Below, piece by piece: positions 1 through 9,096 of a stretch of 64,000 bases of DNA. Both the position numbers and the translations under genes were made by a program. The notes under the pieces were generated by a model. It searched no databases and was not told the origin of the DNA. It saw nothing but the letters and a program-made list of their open reading frames with translations. The first letter of the stretch is position 1. Every line of letters starts with the position of its first letter. This DNA comes from Rhodospirillum sp. Lineage in GTDB: Bacteria > Pseudomonadota > Alphaproteobacteria > Dongiales > Dongiaceae. The stretch covers positions 1 through 64,000 of the forward strand of contig PNKY01000007.1 of the NCBI GenBank assembly GCA_013822765.1, written 5' to 3'.

Positions 1-459
1 GAACATGGTCGCGCGCAGCGTGCGCTCCAGCGCGGACAGCGCCCGCATCGCCGCGTCGCGCTTGCCATCCACCAGCGCCGCGTTGACCTCCAGCCGCCCG
101 GTCAAGGTCCAGAACCGCAGCGAGCCGATCACCGGCTCTACGTAATACTGCTCGAAGAACAGCCACTGCATCACCTTGGCGCGCGCGAACCGGCCATCGG
201 GTGTCGCCGCGGCCGGCATGTAGCGCGTGCCCTCGGCGAGCCAGCACAGGATCGCATTCGATTCCGCGATCGCGCGCCCGTCATCCAGCGTCAGCGCCGG
301 CGTCGACCCCGCGGGGTTGAGCGCCAGGAAGTCCGCCGTGCGGCTCTCGCCGGAGAAGATCGCGACCGGCTGCGAGCGATAGGGGATGCCGAGCAGGCCG
401 AGGAGGACGCGGACCTTCCAGCAGTTCTGGGAGGGGGTGTATTCGTGGAGCGTGGGCAT
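1..459 (-). CDS. Glutathione S-transferase family protein (3' part outside window)
   Basis: The first 153 codons are in the window, with an ATG at 459-457; the gene runs off the left edge, so the C-terminal helical domain is incomplete. The N-terminal part has the thioredoxin fold of GSTs: a short first strand, a NPAGSTPAL segment at about residues 48-56 (the cis-proline loop) and an ESNAILCWLA segment at about 66-75, where family members bind the gamma-glutamyl group of glutathione. It probably conjugates or reduces substrates with glutathione in the cytoplasm; the substrate cannot be told. Codon use is GC-rich like the bulk of the window, in contrast to the AT-richer genes that begin 190 bp away on the other strand. 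Confidence 0.85.
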   Translation of the reverse strand, partial: MPTLHEYTPSQNCWKVRVLLGLLGIPYRSQPVAIFSGESRTADFLALNPAGSTPALTLDDGRAIAESNAILCWLAEGTRYMPAAATPDGRFARAKVMQWLFFEQYYVEPVIGSLRFWTLTGRLEVNAALVDGKRDAAMRALSALERTLRATMF

Positions 460-589
460 GGGAACTCCGATTGGAGGTGAACTGCCACAGCGAGAAGATT
501 GAGCACCCTAAGACAGTGAGCAGATTGGCAATAGTCTTACGTTCTCAATTGTGGAACTGCCTTGACTGCTCGCGGAGATTGCATTTCCC

Positions 590-618
590 TTGAAAATCGC
601 TGCACGGCATTCTATGCA
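590..618 (+). promoter_or_regulatory. Candidate promoter of the Septu-like operon
   Basis: The AT-richer gap upstream of the ATPase gene contains TTGAAA at 590-595 and TATGCA at 613-618, a 17-bp spacing that fits a sigma-70-type promoter about 30 bp before the TTG start at 650. This is by-eye pattern matching only; a second TTGACT lies at 562-567 without a convincing -10 element. Confidence 0.3.
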
Positions 619-649
619 TACTGCGACCACTATCTCTAAATGGTGAGCT

Positions 650-2173
650 TTGAAGTTCAATGTAGTATCCCGTCGGCGGGCCGCTGCTCTAATGGGCCGA
701 AACGAGTGCTATCTCGTCGACAACAATTGGGATGACTACGGATTTCAAACCAAAGCAACGCTAGTCTATTTCGATGAAGCGGGAAAACGATTCGAGATAG
801 GGCCAGTGAAGATTCTGCAAGCTGGAATGACCGGCGGTGCGGTGCCGCTACCTCAAAGCCCATTTGAGCAACTGCCCGACGACTATTGCTCACTCGGACA
901 AAATCAGTCGTACTACGAGTCAGTTACGGAGATAAACTATGACGAACGCGTTTCGCTTTTGTCTAGCCTCAAGGACGTGATTTGGGACAATGCGAGATAT
1001 GCCGCGTTCGAGAAAGAAAAGGGATTTGGCACTTCATTGATGCGAGAAGTCGCATCCACCTCCATTCAGAAATTTCGAGACATTGTAAGCCAGCAGACTC
1101 AGCTGACTCGATACCATTTTGTCTACACTTTTCCCGACGCCAAACGAACGGAAATGGATTTCCGCGTTGTCCCAAACGCTGATCCACCGACCAATATTCA
1201 CGTGATCATCGGCCGGAACGGCGTCGGCAAGACATATCTCCTAACCGCGATTAGCACTCTGCTTCGCGATGGTTGCAGCGAATTGAATTTCGGTGAGTTT
1301 GGACGTTTAGAATTTCGAAATGAACAACAAATCTCTCGCTCGTCGGCGAGCGATGAATTCGCCAACCTAATAACTGTCGCATTTAGCGCGTTCGATGACT
1401 TTGAACCTCCGTCGCCACAGGCGGGAACGAAGACCGGTATCTCGTACTCATATCTTGGTCTTAGAAGGTCTAAGCCTAGCAAGGGGGAACGCGCAGCTCC
1501 AAAGGACCCCTCGGATCTATGCGATGAATTCGTTGCAAGCACGCTTACGTGTATTCGAAGCTCGCGCAGGAGTCGTTGGGTTGCTGCAATGGAGGCGTTA
1601 GAGACGGATCCGGTCTTCGCAAATATTCAGATGACTCAGCTTATCCAACATGATGTTGGGGATGTTAAGAGCAAAGCAGCGGAACTCTTTAATAAATCTA
1701 GCTCTGGCCACAAGATCGTCCTGCTCACAATTACACGACTTGTCGAGCTAGTTAGTGAACGCACATTGATTTTGATCGATGAGCCCGAAGCCCATTTGCA
1801 TCCACCACTCGCCGCATCGTTCATAAGGGCGCTCTCAGATCTGCTTGTCAACCGCAATGGAGTTGCGGTTCTAGCGACCCATTCACCAGTGATGTTGCAG
1901 GAAGTTCCAAAGGATTGTGTTTGGATGCTGTATAGAGAAAAGCGCTCAGTCGGGGCAGAGCGCCCACAGGTAGAAACCTTCGCTGAAAATTTCGGAGTCC
2001 TGACGCGAGAGGTCTTCCGACTTGAAGTCACAAGCAGTGGCTATCATGCAAAAATCGCTGCCGTTGCTGCTGAATGCACGAACATTGAGCAGGTGGTCTC
2101 GAGATTCGGAGGTCATTTAGGCGCTGAAGGCAGAGCAATTGCTCGATCTCTTCTCGCTCGGAACAAGCGCTGA
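650..2173 (+). CDS. AAA-type ATPase of a Septu-like defence system (PtuA-like)
   Basis: A 507-residue ATPase of the SMC/OLD-like AAA group. Visible motifs are Walker A GRNGVGKT at about residues 188-195, Walker B ending in LILIDEPEAHLHPP at about 372-385 and a switch histidine in ATHSPVML at about 410. An in-frame TGA at 644-646 fixes the upstream limit; the first usable start is TTG at 650, with an ATG at 692 as the alternative. Its stop overlaps the start of the HNH nuclease gene by one base (TGATG), so the two are translationally coupled. This pairing and order is that of Septu (PtuA-PtuB), where the ATPase and nuclease act together against phage. Base composition is clearly AT-richer than the flanks, suggesting horizontal acquisition. 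Other ATPase-HNH pairs, such as retron effectors, are possible, but no reverse transcriptase is nearby. Confidence 0.8.
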   Translation: MKFNVVSRRRAAALMGRNECYLVDNNWDDYGFQTKATLVYFDEAGKRFEIGPVKILQAGMTGGAVPLPQSPFEQLPDDYCSLGQNQSYYESVTEINYDERVSLLSSLKDVIWDNARYAAFEKEKGFGTSLMREVASTSIQKFRDIVSQQTQLTRYHFVYTFPDAKRTEMDFRVVPNADPPTNIHVIIGRNGVGKTYLLTAISTLLRDGCSELNFGEFGRLEFRNEQQISRSSASDEFANLITVAFSAFDDFEPPSPQAGTKTGISYSYLGLRRSKPSKGERAAPKDPSDLCDEFVASTLTCIRSSRRSRWVAAMEALETDPVFANIQMTQLIQHDVGDVKSKAAELFNKSSSGHKIVLLTITRLVELVSERTLILIDEPEAHLHPPLAASFIRALSDLLVNRNGVAVLATHSPVMLQEVPKDCVWMLYREKRSVGAERPQVETFAENFGVLTREVFRLEVTSSGYHAKIAAVAAECTNIEQVVSRFGGHLGAEGRAIARSLLARNKR

Positions 2174-3006
2174 TGTTCGGCATTGCCATTCCAGCGATGA
2201 ATGCAGCAAATCTATTCTCGCGTTGCGCGAACAAGACGCAGAATCCCGATGTTAGGGCTCGACTGCTAGCAGAAATAGCTTATGTGGGTAATCGCGCGGT
2301 CCAGTATTTGACAGAAGCTCCATTAGAAAGATTGTATCTAATCAGGCCTCAACTGCCGGCGACGGCAACAGTCGACGAACTTAAGAACACCTATCAGCGC
2401 GTTCTATTAAACGGATCTGAGCGACCAATTTATGATGAGATACTCGGATCAGCTCGCCTCAGGCGTTGTCCAATGTGTGGCCAGAGAGATGTTCAGACTC
2501 TTGATCACTATTTGCCGGAAACAGCGTACCCGGAGTTTTCAGTCTTCCCCGTCAATCTCATTCCATGCTGCGCTCCTTGCAACAAAGAAAAATGGACGCA
2601 CGTTGCCAACACATATGAAGAACAAATGTTTCACCCCTATTTCGACGATTGGGGGCATCACGTCTTACTGCACGCCGATGTCGCAGTAGGTCTTAGTGTG
2701 GACGTAGAGTTCACAGTTCGAAGGCCGCAGAATTTTCCTTTGAATCGGTTTGCTCGTGTCGAGACGCATTTTGAGAAGCTCAAGCTAGGCGGTCTTTATA
2801 AAGATCACGCGGCGATCGAACTTGTGCAGATCAAAGAATCTCTCGAAGAAACGTATCAAGACGGCGCTGCGGCGGTTCAGCAAGAACTTGCTAGGACCGC
2901 TCGCAGTCGGGCGGCCCCATTCTTGAATGCATGGCAACCTGCATTGTATCGTGCTTTAGCTGCATCACTAGAGTTTTGCGACGGAGGGTTCAGAGCAATC
3001 GACTAG
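2173..3006 (+). CDS. HNH endonuclease of a Septu-like defence system (PtuB-like)
   Basis: A 277-residue protein with a zinc-supported HNH nuclease core in the middle: a first CxxC (Cys99, Cys102), the catalytic LDHYLP segment (Asp111, His112), the NLIPC stretch (Asn128) and a second cysteine pair ending in CAPCN (Cys133, Cys136). The spacing and the YPEFS element between the two halves match PtuB-type HNH proteins. It would cut nucleic acid when activated together with the ATPase encoded upstream, with which it overlaps by one base. The residues before and after the core are not recognised and may contact the ATPase. AT-richer composition is shared with the ATPase gene. An 82-bp gap separates it from the convergent thrS; I see no clear terminator there. 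Confidence 0.8.
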   Translation: MFGIAIPAMNAANLFSRCANKTQNPDVRARLLAEIAYVGNRAVQYLTEAPLERLYLIRPQLPATATVDELKNTYQRVLLNGSERPIYDEILGSARLRRCPMCGQRDVQTLDHYLPETAYPEFSVFPVNLIPCCAPCNKEKWTHVANTYEEQMFHPYFDDWGHHVLLHADVAVGLSVDVEFTVRRPQNFPLNRFARVETHFEKLKLGGLYKDHAAIELVQIKESLEETYQDGAAAVQQELARTARSRAAPFLNAWQPALYRALAASLEFCDGGFRAID

Positions 3007-3088
3007 CGCCGTGGCCTGGACGCCTTCTTCACATTGCCGACTTTGAGTTTCAGAGCAACGGCAAGAGTAACTGCCTTGTTTATTCAGT

Positions 3089-5032
3089 CTACCCCGGCAC
3101 CCGCGCGTCCTTCTTCAGCACCTCGATCGCTTCCGCCAGCGGCATCACCTTCTGCCCCTCTTCGCCTAGACGCCGCACCGCCACCGTGCCCGCTTCCTGA
3201 TCGCGTTTGCCGACGGCGAGCAGTAGCGGGATCTTCGCGAGGCTGTGCTCGCGGACCTTGTAGTTGATCTTTTCGTTGCGCAGGTCGAGTCCGCTGCGCA
3301 GGCCGGCTTTCACGAGCTCCGCCTGCACGCCCTTCGCATATTCGTCGGCGTCGGAGACGATGCTACAGACCACGGCCTGCTGGGGGCTGAGCCACAGCGG
3401 CAAGTGGCCGGCATAGTGCTCGATGAGAATCCCGATGAAGCGCTCCATCGAGCCGAAGATCGCGCGGTGCAGCATCACCGGGCGCTTCTTCTGGCCGTCC
3501 TCCGCCACGTAGTGGGCGTCGAGCCGCTCGGGCAGCACGAAATCCATCTGCAGCGTGCCGCATTGCCAGGTGCGGCCGATCGTGTCCTTGAGGTGGAACT
3601 CGAGCTTCGGGCCGTAGAACGCGCCTTCGCCCGGCGCCATCTCGTACGGGTGGTTGGTGGCGTCGATCGCGGCCTTCAATTGCGCCTCGGCCTCGTCCCA
3701 CACTTCGTCGCTGCCGGCGCGCTTCTGCGGGCGGTCGGCGAAGCGGATCTGCACTTCGCTGAAGCCGCAATCGTGATAGATGCCGAACAGCAGGCGGCAG
3801 AACTTGAGGCTCTCCTCCTTCACCTGCTCGGGCGTGCAGAAGATGTGCGCGTCGTCCTGGGTGAAGTTGCGCACCCGCATGATGCCGTGCAGCGCGCCGC
3901 TCGGTTCGAACCGGTGGCAGGAGCCGAACTCGGCCAGGCGCATCGGCAGGTCGCGGTAGCTCTTGAGGCCCTGGTTGAAGATCTGCACGTGGCACGGGCA
4001 GTTCATCGGCTTCAGCGCGAAGATGCGCTCGTCCGGGTGGCCGGCGAAGTGCTTGATGCCGTCCTCGTTCTCGGCAAGATACATGTTCTCGCGGAACTTT
4101 TCCCAGTGGCCGGAGGCCTCCCACAGCTTGCGGTCGACCAGCTGCGGCGTCTTGACCTCCTGGTAGCCGCCCTCGTCGAGGCGCTGGCGGATGAAATTCT
4201 CCAGCGTGCGATAGAGCGTCCAGCCCTTCGGGTGCCAGAACACCATGCCGGCCGCCTCTTCCTGCTGGTGGAAGAGGTTCATCTCGCGGCCCAGGCGCCG
4301 GTGGTCGCGCTTCTCCGCCTCCTCGAGCTGGTGCAGATGCTCCTTCAGCTGCTTCTCGTCGGCGAACACCGTGCCGTAGATGCGCTGCAGCTGCGGGTTG
4401 TTGGCATCGCCGCGCCAATAGGCGCCGCTCAGCTTCATCAGCTTGAAGGCCTTGCCGAGCTTGCCGGTGGAGGGCAGGTGCGGGCCCGTGCACATGTCCA
4501 GCCAGTTGCCCTGCTTGTAGATCGAGATCTCCTCGTCCTTGGGGATGGAGGCGACCCACTCGGCCTTGAACGTCTCGCCATGCTGCTTGAAGTACGCGAC
4601 CGCCTGGTCGCGCTCCCACACCTCGCGCGTGATCGGCTCGTCGCGGTCGACGATCTCCTTCATGCGCTGCTCGATCTTGGCGAAATCGTCGAGCGTGAAA
4701 TGCTCCGCGCGGTGGAAGTCGTAATAGAAGCCGGACTCGGTCGCCGGGCCGAAGGTGATCTGGGTGCCGGGGAACAGCTCCTGCACCGCCTCGGCCAGCA
4801 CGTGCGCCGCGTCGTGGCGCAGCAGCCCCAGCGCGTCCTTGTGGGTCTTGGTGACGATCTCCAGCCTGGCGTCGGTGGTGATGGGCAGGCTGAGGTCCTT
4901 GACCTCGCCATTCAGCTTCACGGCGAGCGCGGCCTTGGCAAGGCCGGGCCCGATCGCGGCGGCCACCTCGGCCCCCGTCACGGGATTGGCAAACTGGCGC
5001 TGGCTGCCATCCGGCAGCGTGATCGTCGGCAT
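3089..5032 (-). CDS. thrS: Threonine--tRNA ligase
   Basis: Charges tRNA-Thr with threonine in the cytoplasm. The 647-residue length is that of bacterial ThrRS. Domains in order: an N-terminal TGS domain (about 1-62), an editing domain with the [11 protein letters not shown] element, the class II catalytic core with NCPCH carrying the zinc-binding cysteine, motif 2 ([10 protein letters not shown]) and motif 3 ([13 protein letters not shown]), and a C-terminal anticodon-binding domain with [12 protein letters not shown]. The open frame continues 19 codons further upstream, but the ATG at 5032 begins MPTITLPDG, the usual start of the family. A paired inverted repeat sits about 120 bp upstream. 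Confidence 0.98.
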   Translation of the reverse strand: MPTITLPDGSQRQFANPVTGAEVAAAIGPGLAKAALAVKLNGEVKDLSLPITTDARLEIVTKTHKDALGLLRHDAAHVLAEAVQELFPGTQITFGPATESGFYYDFHRAEHFTLDDFAKIEQRMKEIVDRDEPITREVWERDQAVAYFKQHGETFKAEWVASIPKDEEISIYKQGNWLDMCTGPHLPSTGKLGKAFKLMKLSGAYWRGDANNPQLQRIYGTVFADEKQLKEHLHQLEEAEKRDHRRLGREMNLFHQQEEAAGMVFWHPKGWTLYRTLENFIRQRLDEGGYQEVKTPQLVDRKLWEASGHWEKFRENMYLAENEDGIKHFAGHPDERIFALKPMNCPCHVQIFNQGLKSYRDLPMRLAEFGSCHRFEPSGALHGIMRVRNFTQDDAHIFCTPEQVKEESLKFCRLLFGIYHDCGFSEVQIRFADRPQKRAGSDEVWDEAEAQLKAAIDATNHPYEMAPGEGAFYGPKLEFHLKDTIGRTWQCGTLQMDFVLPERLDAHYVAEDGQKKRPVMLHRAIFGSMERFIGILIEHYAGHLPLWLSPQQAVVCSIVSDADEYAKGVQAELVKAGLRSGLDLRNEKINYKVREHSLAKIPLLLAVGKRDQEAGTVAVRRLGEEGQKVMPLAEAIEVLKKDARVPG

Positions 5033-5150
5033 GGTCTTTTCTACGTAAATGGTTGCAATTGGCCGCGAAACAGGCGGCCAAGGCACCATTGGGGAAACCG
5101 AGGCGGGGTGTCAAGGGAAGGGGATATGCCCCAGTCGCGCCCCTTCTCCA

Positions 5151-5254
5151 CCGTCATGGCAAGGCTTGGCCTTGCCATCCACGAGTTTCGATGGGGGAGA
5201 CCGAATGGCGGCAGGCAAACTCGTGGATCCCAAGGCCAAGCCTTGGGATGACGG
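5151..5254. repeat. Paired inverted repeat, family A copy 1
   Basis: Two 38-base arms, 5151-5188 and 5217-5254, are reverse complements of each other except for two three-base blocks, and are separated by 28 bases. Each arm also contains its own internal palindrome centred on AAGGCTTGGCCTT. Where the arms differ, the change on one side of the inner hairpin is matched by a change on the other (GGC/GCC against CCC/GGG), so the inner stems are preserved. The outer ends read CCGTCAT and ATGACGG. It lies between the VOC gene and thrS. Related copies are at 15377 and 46789. Confidence 0.8.
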
Positions 5255-5285
5255 GCGTAGCGGTGGGGAGGGTGGTGCCCTTCTA

Positions 5286-5696
5286 CTAGGCCAGCGGCCC
5301 TTGGTACGTCACGAAATCCAGCGCCAGCCCGTTGGGCGCGACGACCGAGAAGTGCCGCTCGCCCCAGGGCTCGTCGCGCAGGGGCACTGCGATCGGGATG
5401 CCGGCGGCGACGGCGCGGGCGTGGACTTGGTCGACGTCCGGCACCGAGAAGGTGATCCAGGCGCCGTGGCCGGGATAGGCGCGGCGGAACAGGGCGGACT
5501 GGCCCTCCTGCTCCGGCTTCAGCAGGCCGAGCTGGTGGCTGCCCAGGCCGAGCAGCACGAACCACGCGCTCTCGAACCGGACCTCGAAGCCGAGCCTGGC
5601 TACGAAGAAGTCGCGGGTCCCAAGCAGATCCGGCGTGACGTATCCGGAATAGGCCTCGGCGGACTGGTCAGCGAAAATGGATGTCGTGTCTGGCAT
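5286..5696 (-). CDS. VOC (glyoxalase/bleomycin resistance) superfamily protein
   Basis: A 136-residue single-subunit protein with the paired beta-alpha-beta-beta-beta modules of the vicinal oxygen chelate fold: TRDFFVARLGFEVRFES near residue 27-43 starts the first module and ITFSVPDVDQVHARAVAAG near 81-99 the second, ending with LALDFVTYQGP. Family members include dioxygenases, isomerases and drug-binding proteins; nothing here tells which. The ATG at 5696 is followed by a short variable N-terminus. It is transcribed in the same direction as thrS but separated from it by a repeat element. Confidence 0.8.
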   Translation of the reverse strand: MPDTTSIFADQSAEAYSGYVTPDLLGTRDFFVARLGFEVRFESAWFVLLGLGSHQLGLLKPEQEGQSALFRRAYPGHGAWITFSVPDVDQVHARAVAAGIPIAVPLRDEPWGERHFSVVAPNGLALDFVTYQGPLA

Positions 5697-5744
5697 GAGC
5701 GCAAGCTATGCCGAACCGCTGCCGTGACGTGTCAGGAGTTGAGG

Positions 5745-6395
5745 CTATTCCGCAGCGCGGGCGTGGACGTGCGGCTTGCGATAGACCCAGACGCTGGCGG
5801 GCGGCAGGTTCTGCAGCACGCGGTCGCCGACCTCGCCATGCACGCCGAAGCGCCGGCGCGGGATCGGCGAGAACAGGGAATAGGTGAACTGGATCAGCGG
5901 CGCGCCCGGCTCCAGCACGTAGAAGATCTGCGCGGTGATGCGGTCCTGCAGGCTGCGCTTCATCGAGACGAGGGGCAGCGAGGAGACGATCGCCCGCACA
6001 TGGTCGATGCCCTCGCGCTTCAGCAGTGGCTGCAGCTTGGCGGCGTCGCCCAGCAGAATCCTCACGCCGGGATAGCGCTCCTGCAGCAGCTTGTGCAGGG
6101 TCGGGTCGCGCTCCAGCACGATCAGCTTGTCAGGGTGGATGCCGGCCTTCAGCAGCGCCTTGGTGACGGAGCCGGTGCCGCCGCCCAGCTCCACCACGTA
6201 GCCCGGTCCGCGCGGCACCTGGCGCGCCATCGCGCCTGCCAGTTCCGCGGACGACACGGCGACCGCGCCGATCTTGCGCGGGTTCTTCAGCCAGAGTTTG
6301 AACAGCAATCGGGATTCAGCAAACATCGGAATAGCCGTTCCCTGCAGTGCGCCACTTAGCGGGCCGCCTTGGGTTGTTAACATGCCCCTTTCCAA
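5745..6395 (-). CDS. PmtA-like SAM-dependent methyltransferase
   Basis: A 216-residue class I methyltransferase. The SAM-binding glycine-rich loop is VVELGGGTGSV at about residues 67-77, preceded by LWLKNPRKIGAVAVSS, the segment that in phospholipid N-methyltransferases (PmtA, Sinorhizobium/Rhodobacter type) and the related KsgA-like fold leads into the catalytic domain. The likely reaction is methylation of phosphatidylethanolamine towards phosphatidylcholine at the inner membrane face, common in alphaproteobacteria. The start is uncertain: ATGs exist at residues 1, 5 and 24, and the last (6326) would give a family-sized protein beginning MFAESRLLFK. Specificity is inferred from resemblance only. 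Confidence 0.75.
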   Translation of the reverse strand: MERGMLTTQGGPLSGALQGTAIPMFAESRLLFKLWLKNPRKIGAVAVSSAELAGAMARQVPRGPGYVVELGGGTGSVTKALLKAGIHPDKLIVLERDPTLHKLLQERYPGVRILLGDAAKLQPLLKREGIDHVRAIVSSLPLVSMKRSLQDRITAQIFYVLEPGAPLIQFTYSLFSPIPRRRFGVHGEVGDRVLQNLPPASVWVYRKPHVHARAAE

Positions 6396-6466
6396 AATGT
6401 GTCACAACGGAAAAAACACTTTGGCCAACGGGGATTAGCCGAAAGTACCTTGGCTCTTTGGGGGTG

Positions 6467-7450
6467 CTAGAATGCCACACCCGTCAGCAGCACGACCTTT
6501 CCGGTCGATTGCCGGCTCTGGATCAACTCCAGGGCAGCGCGGAAGTCGCCGAGCGGCAGACGATGGGACACCAAGGGCTTGAGCTGCCCGGCCCGGACCA
6601 TGGCATCGAGCGAGGAGAACGCCCTGGCCACCACCTCCGGCCGGTGCTGGCGCCAGGAGCCGAAATAGAACCCCATCGCCGCCACGTTCTTCACCAAGAG
6701 GATGTTGGCTGGGATCTGCGGCACCGGGCCGCCGGCGAAGCCGATGACGAGGATGCGCGCGTTCCAGTTCACCACCTTGAGCGAAGCCTCGAACACCGCG
6801 CCGCCGACCGGGTCGTAGATCACGTCGACACCGCCGACCAGCGCTTTCACCCGTTCGCGGATGTCCTCAGCTTTGTAGTCGATGACGTGGTCGGCGCCGT
6901 GGGCGGTGGCAATGGCGCACTTGTCGGGGCCGCCTGCGGTCGCGATCACCCGCGCACCGAGCGCCTTGCCGATCTCGACTGCGGTGAGGCCGACGCCGCC
7001 CGCCGCGCCATGCACCAGCAGGGTCTCGCCGGGCTGCAACTTTGCCTGCTCGACCAGCGCGACATAGGAGGTGCCGTAGGCGATGGGGAAGCCGGCGGCT
7101 TGCGCCGCATCCAATCCGGCGGGCGCGGGATAGACGCGATCCGCCGGCACGATTGCAGCCTCGGCGAACGCGCCGGCCTCGGGAATCGCGATGACACGAT
7201 CGCCGATCTTGAACTGCGTTGCCTGCGGGCCGACCGCCTCGATCGTGCCGGCAGCTTCGAAGCCGGGCACGAACGGCGGCGCGTGCTTCACCTGGTATTT
7301 GCCTTGGGTCACCAGCAGGTCGGCGTAGTTGAGGCCGGCCGCTGCGATGCGGATGCGCACTTCGCCAGGCCCGGGCGCGCCGGGATCGGGCCGCTGCTCG
7401 AGCGCCAGCCCGTCGAGGCCGGTGAGCGTGTTGCAGACGACTGCCTGCAT
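6467..7450 (-). CDS. NADPH:quinone oxidoreductase family protein (zinc-free MDR)
   Basis: A 327-residue medium-chain dehydrogenase/reductase of the quinone reductase branch. It has the N-terminal GroES-like domain (GLNYADLLVTQGKY near residue 39, VPGFEAAGTIEAVG near 60) and a Rossmann domain with LVHGAAGGVGLTAVE near residue 144. The structural-zinc cysteines of alcohol dehydrogenases are absent, as expected for the quinone reductase type. It would reduce quinones or enoyl compounds with NADPH. Its ATG overlaps the stop of the upstream asparaginase gene by one base (TGATG), so the two form an operon. Confidence 0.88.
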   Translation of the reverse strand: MQAVVCNTLTGLDGLALEQRPDPGAPGPGEVRIRIAAAGLNYADLLVTQGKYQVKHAPPFVPGFEAAGTIEAVGPQATQFKIGDRVIAIPEAGAFAEAAIVPADRVYPAPAGLDAAQAAGFPIAYGTSYVALVEQAKLQPGETLLVHGAAGGVGLTAVEIGKALGARVIATAGGPDKCAIATAHGADHVIDYKAEDIRERVKALVGGVDVIYDPVGGAVFEASLKVVNWNARILVIGFAGGPVPQIPANILLVKNVAAMGFYFGSWRQHRPEVVARAFSSLDAMVRAGQLKPLVSHRLPLGDFRAALELIQSRQSTGKVVLLTGVAF

Positions 7451-8478
7451 CAGAAAGCGGGTCGCACCTGGCCGGTCGGCGTGCCGGCCCAGTTCTTGAC
7501 GGTCGGCGTCAAAGTCGCGGTCAGCGTCTCGGCCATCTCGTCATCGATCACGCCGAGATGGCGTAGCACCTGGCCCATCACCACTTCGGCCGCGCGCGAG
7601 GCGCCGTCCGTCACCTTGATGCAGATGCCGAGGCCATCCTGCGGCAGCGCGCCGCAATAGACGCCTTCGGCGCCGACCTTGATCGCGGCCTTGCCGGGGA
7701 TCGCGCTCATCAGCTTGGTGCAGAAGCGGTCGGTGCCGGCGACCATGAAGGGATCGGCCATCATCGCCTCCAGGATGCGATGGCAGGCGGCGGCGCGCTC
7801 TTCCGGCAGATGATGCGGGTCCGCCATCTGCGCCATTGCGAAGGCGGTGTTGGCGAGCGGCACCGCGATCACCGGGATGCCGCAGCCGTCGATGCCGCGC
7901 GGCACGTCGCCCAGCTCGCAGCCCGACATCTGCTCCAGGATGCCGAGCAGCCGCTGTTGCACCGGATGCTCGTACTGGATGTAGCCCTTGGTCTTCTCGC
8001 CGACATGCACCGCGGTCGACAGGAACCCGGTGTGCTTGCCGCTGCAATTGTTGTGCGCGCGCGTCGGCTCGCTGCGCGCACGCAGCATTGCCTGCATGGT
8101 CGGCTCGTGCGACGGCCAGTGCGCGCCGCATTCCAGGTCCTCGACGCCGAGGCCGATACGATGCAGCCAGCTGGTCACCGTCTCGACATGGCGCGGCTCG
8201 GCATTGTGCGAGGCGGTGGCGAGCGCGATCTCCGCGGTGCCGAGCTTGAAGCGGTCCGCCGCGCCCGATTCCACCAGCGGGATCGCCAGCAGCGGCTTGA
8301 TCGCGGAGCGGCCATAGATCGGCAGCTCGACATCGCCCCACGCGCGCACGATGCCGCCATGGGCGTCCACCACCGCGACGCTGGCGTGATGGCGACTCTC
8401 CACCATCCCGCCGCGCACGACCTCGGCGAGGATCGGCGATGAATCCTGCGGCAAATCGGTCTTGACCTGGACGCTCAT
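7450..8478 (-). CDS. Asparaginase (L-asparaginase II / thermolabile type)
   Basis: A 342-residue protein of the asparaginase II family found in rhizobia and other alphaproteobacteria, unrelated to E. coli AnsA/AnsB. Recognisable segments are ILAEVVRGGMVESRH near the start, IYGRSAIKPLLAIPLVESGA with the SxxK-like SAIK motif, and HNNCSGKHTGFL in the middle, which carries conserved Cys, Ser and Lys. It hydrolyses L-asparagine to aspartate and ammonia. The open frame extends 35 codons further upstream, but the ATG at 8478 (MSVQVKTDLPQ) fits the family. A quinone reductase gene follows with one-base overlap. The 141-bp gap to the divergent DinB gene should hold both promoters. Confidence 0.88.
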   Translation of the reverse strand: MSVQVKTDLPQDSSPILAEVVRGGMVESRHHASVAVVDAHGGIVRAWGDVELPIYGRSAIKPLLAIPLVESGAADRFKLGTAEIALATASHNAEPRHVETVTSWLHRIGLGVEDLECGAHWPSHEPTMQAMLRARSEPTRAHNNCSGKHTGFLSTAVHVGEKTKGYIQYEHPVQQRLLGILEQMSGCELGDVPRGIDGCGIPVIAVPLANTAFAMAQMADPHHLPEERAAACHRILEAMMADPFMVAGTDRFCTKLMSAIPGKAAIKVGAEGVYCGALPQDGLGICIKVTDGASRAAEVVMGQVLRHLGVIDDEMAETLTATLTPTVKNWAGTPTGQVRPAF

Positions 8479-8619
8479 GCAGACGGTTCCCGGACGTTTG
8501 GCGGCACCTTGCCCCCGGACGCGGGCGGATGCAAGGCACCGGTACAATCGGGACAAGTTCACGCTGGCACTCGTGTGCTCCAAGGCGATAATCGCGGTCT
8601 ATTGCGAGGGAACTTTCGT

Positions 8620-9096
8620 ATGCAGATCCTTGCCGAACTGGCATCCATGCCCGATGACATCGCCGGACTGATGGCGCAGGTGCCGGCGGAAAAGCTGGCC
8701 TGGGCGCCGCCGACCTGGGAGGGCATTCCAGGCGAGCGCTTCACGGCGCTGGGGCAAGCGTGCCATCTGCGCGACATCGAGCGCGATGGCTATCACGTGC
8801 GGTTCGGGCGCACGCTGCGCGAGGAGCGGCCGGATCTCGCCTCGATCGACAGCTACGAGCTGGCAGCCACGCGCAACTACGAAGCGGACGATGTCGCGGC
8901 GGCACTGAGCGCCTTTCGCAAGGCGCGGCGCGAAACCGTGGCGATGCTACAGACCGCCCGTAGCGACGACTGGAACCGGCGCGCAACCTTCGCTGAATAT
9001 GGCGAGATCACCTTGAGCGGCCTTGCGCACATCCTGCGCAGCCACGACCTGCAGCACCTTGCCTGCCTGCACTGGCTGCTGGCGAAGATGAACTAG
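8620..9096 (+). CDS. DinB family protein
   Basis: A 158-residue protein of the DinB/YfiT four-helix-bundle group. The conserved pattern of spaced histidines is present: a helix with QACHLRDIERDGY (His in the first metal-ligand position) and a C-terminal helix ILRSHDLQHLACLHWLL. Proteins of this group are small metal-binding enzymes, some of them thiol-dependent transferases; the activity here is unknown. The start at 8620 is chosen because GAGGG lies at 8606-8610 at proper spacing and the frame upstream has no domain. The stop overlaps the convergent CGNR gene by four bases. Confidence 0.75.
   Translation: MQILAELASMPDDIAGLMAQVPAEKLAWAPPTWEGIPGERFTALGQACHLRDIERDGYHVRFGRTLREERPDLASIDSYELAATRNYEADDVAAALSAFRKARRETVAMLQTARSDDWNRRATFAEYGEITLSGLAHILRSHDLQHLACLHWLLAKMN

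Noticed and set aside
470..3080. Retron or mobile-element origin for the ATPase-HNH pair
   Set aside because: No reverse transcriptase, structured RNA, integrase, tRNA-derived attachment repeat or terminal inverted repeat is seen around it. The simple Septu-like reading is enough.
3245..5251. 668-codon open frame on the plus strand opposite thrS
   Set aside because: It mirrors the codon structure of thrS on the other strand, has low-complexity Leu/Ala/Val-rich sequence and no domain. It is an antisense shadow of a GC-rich gene.
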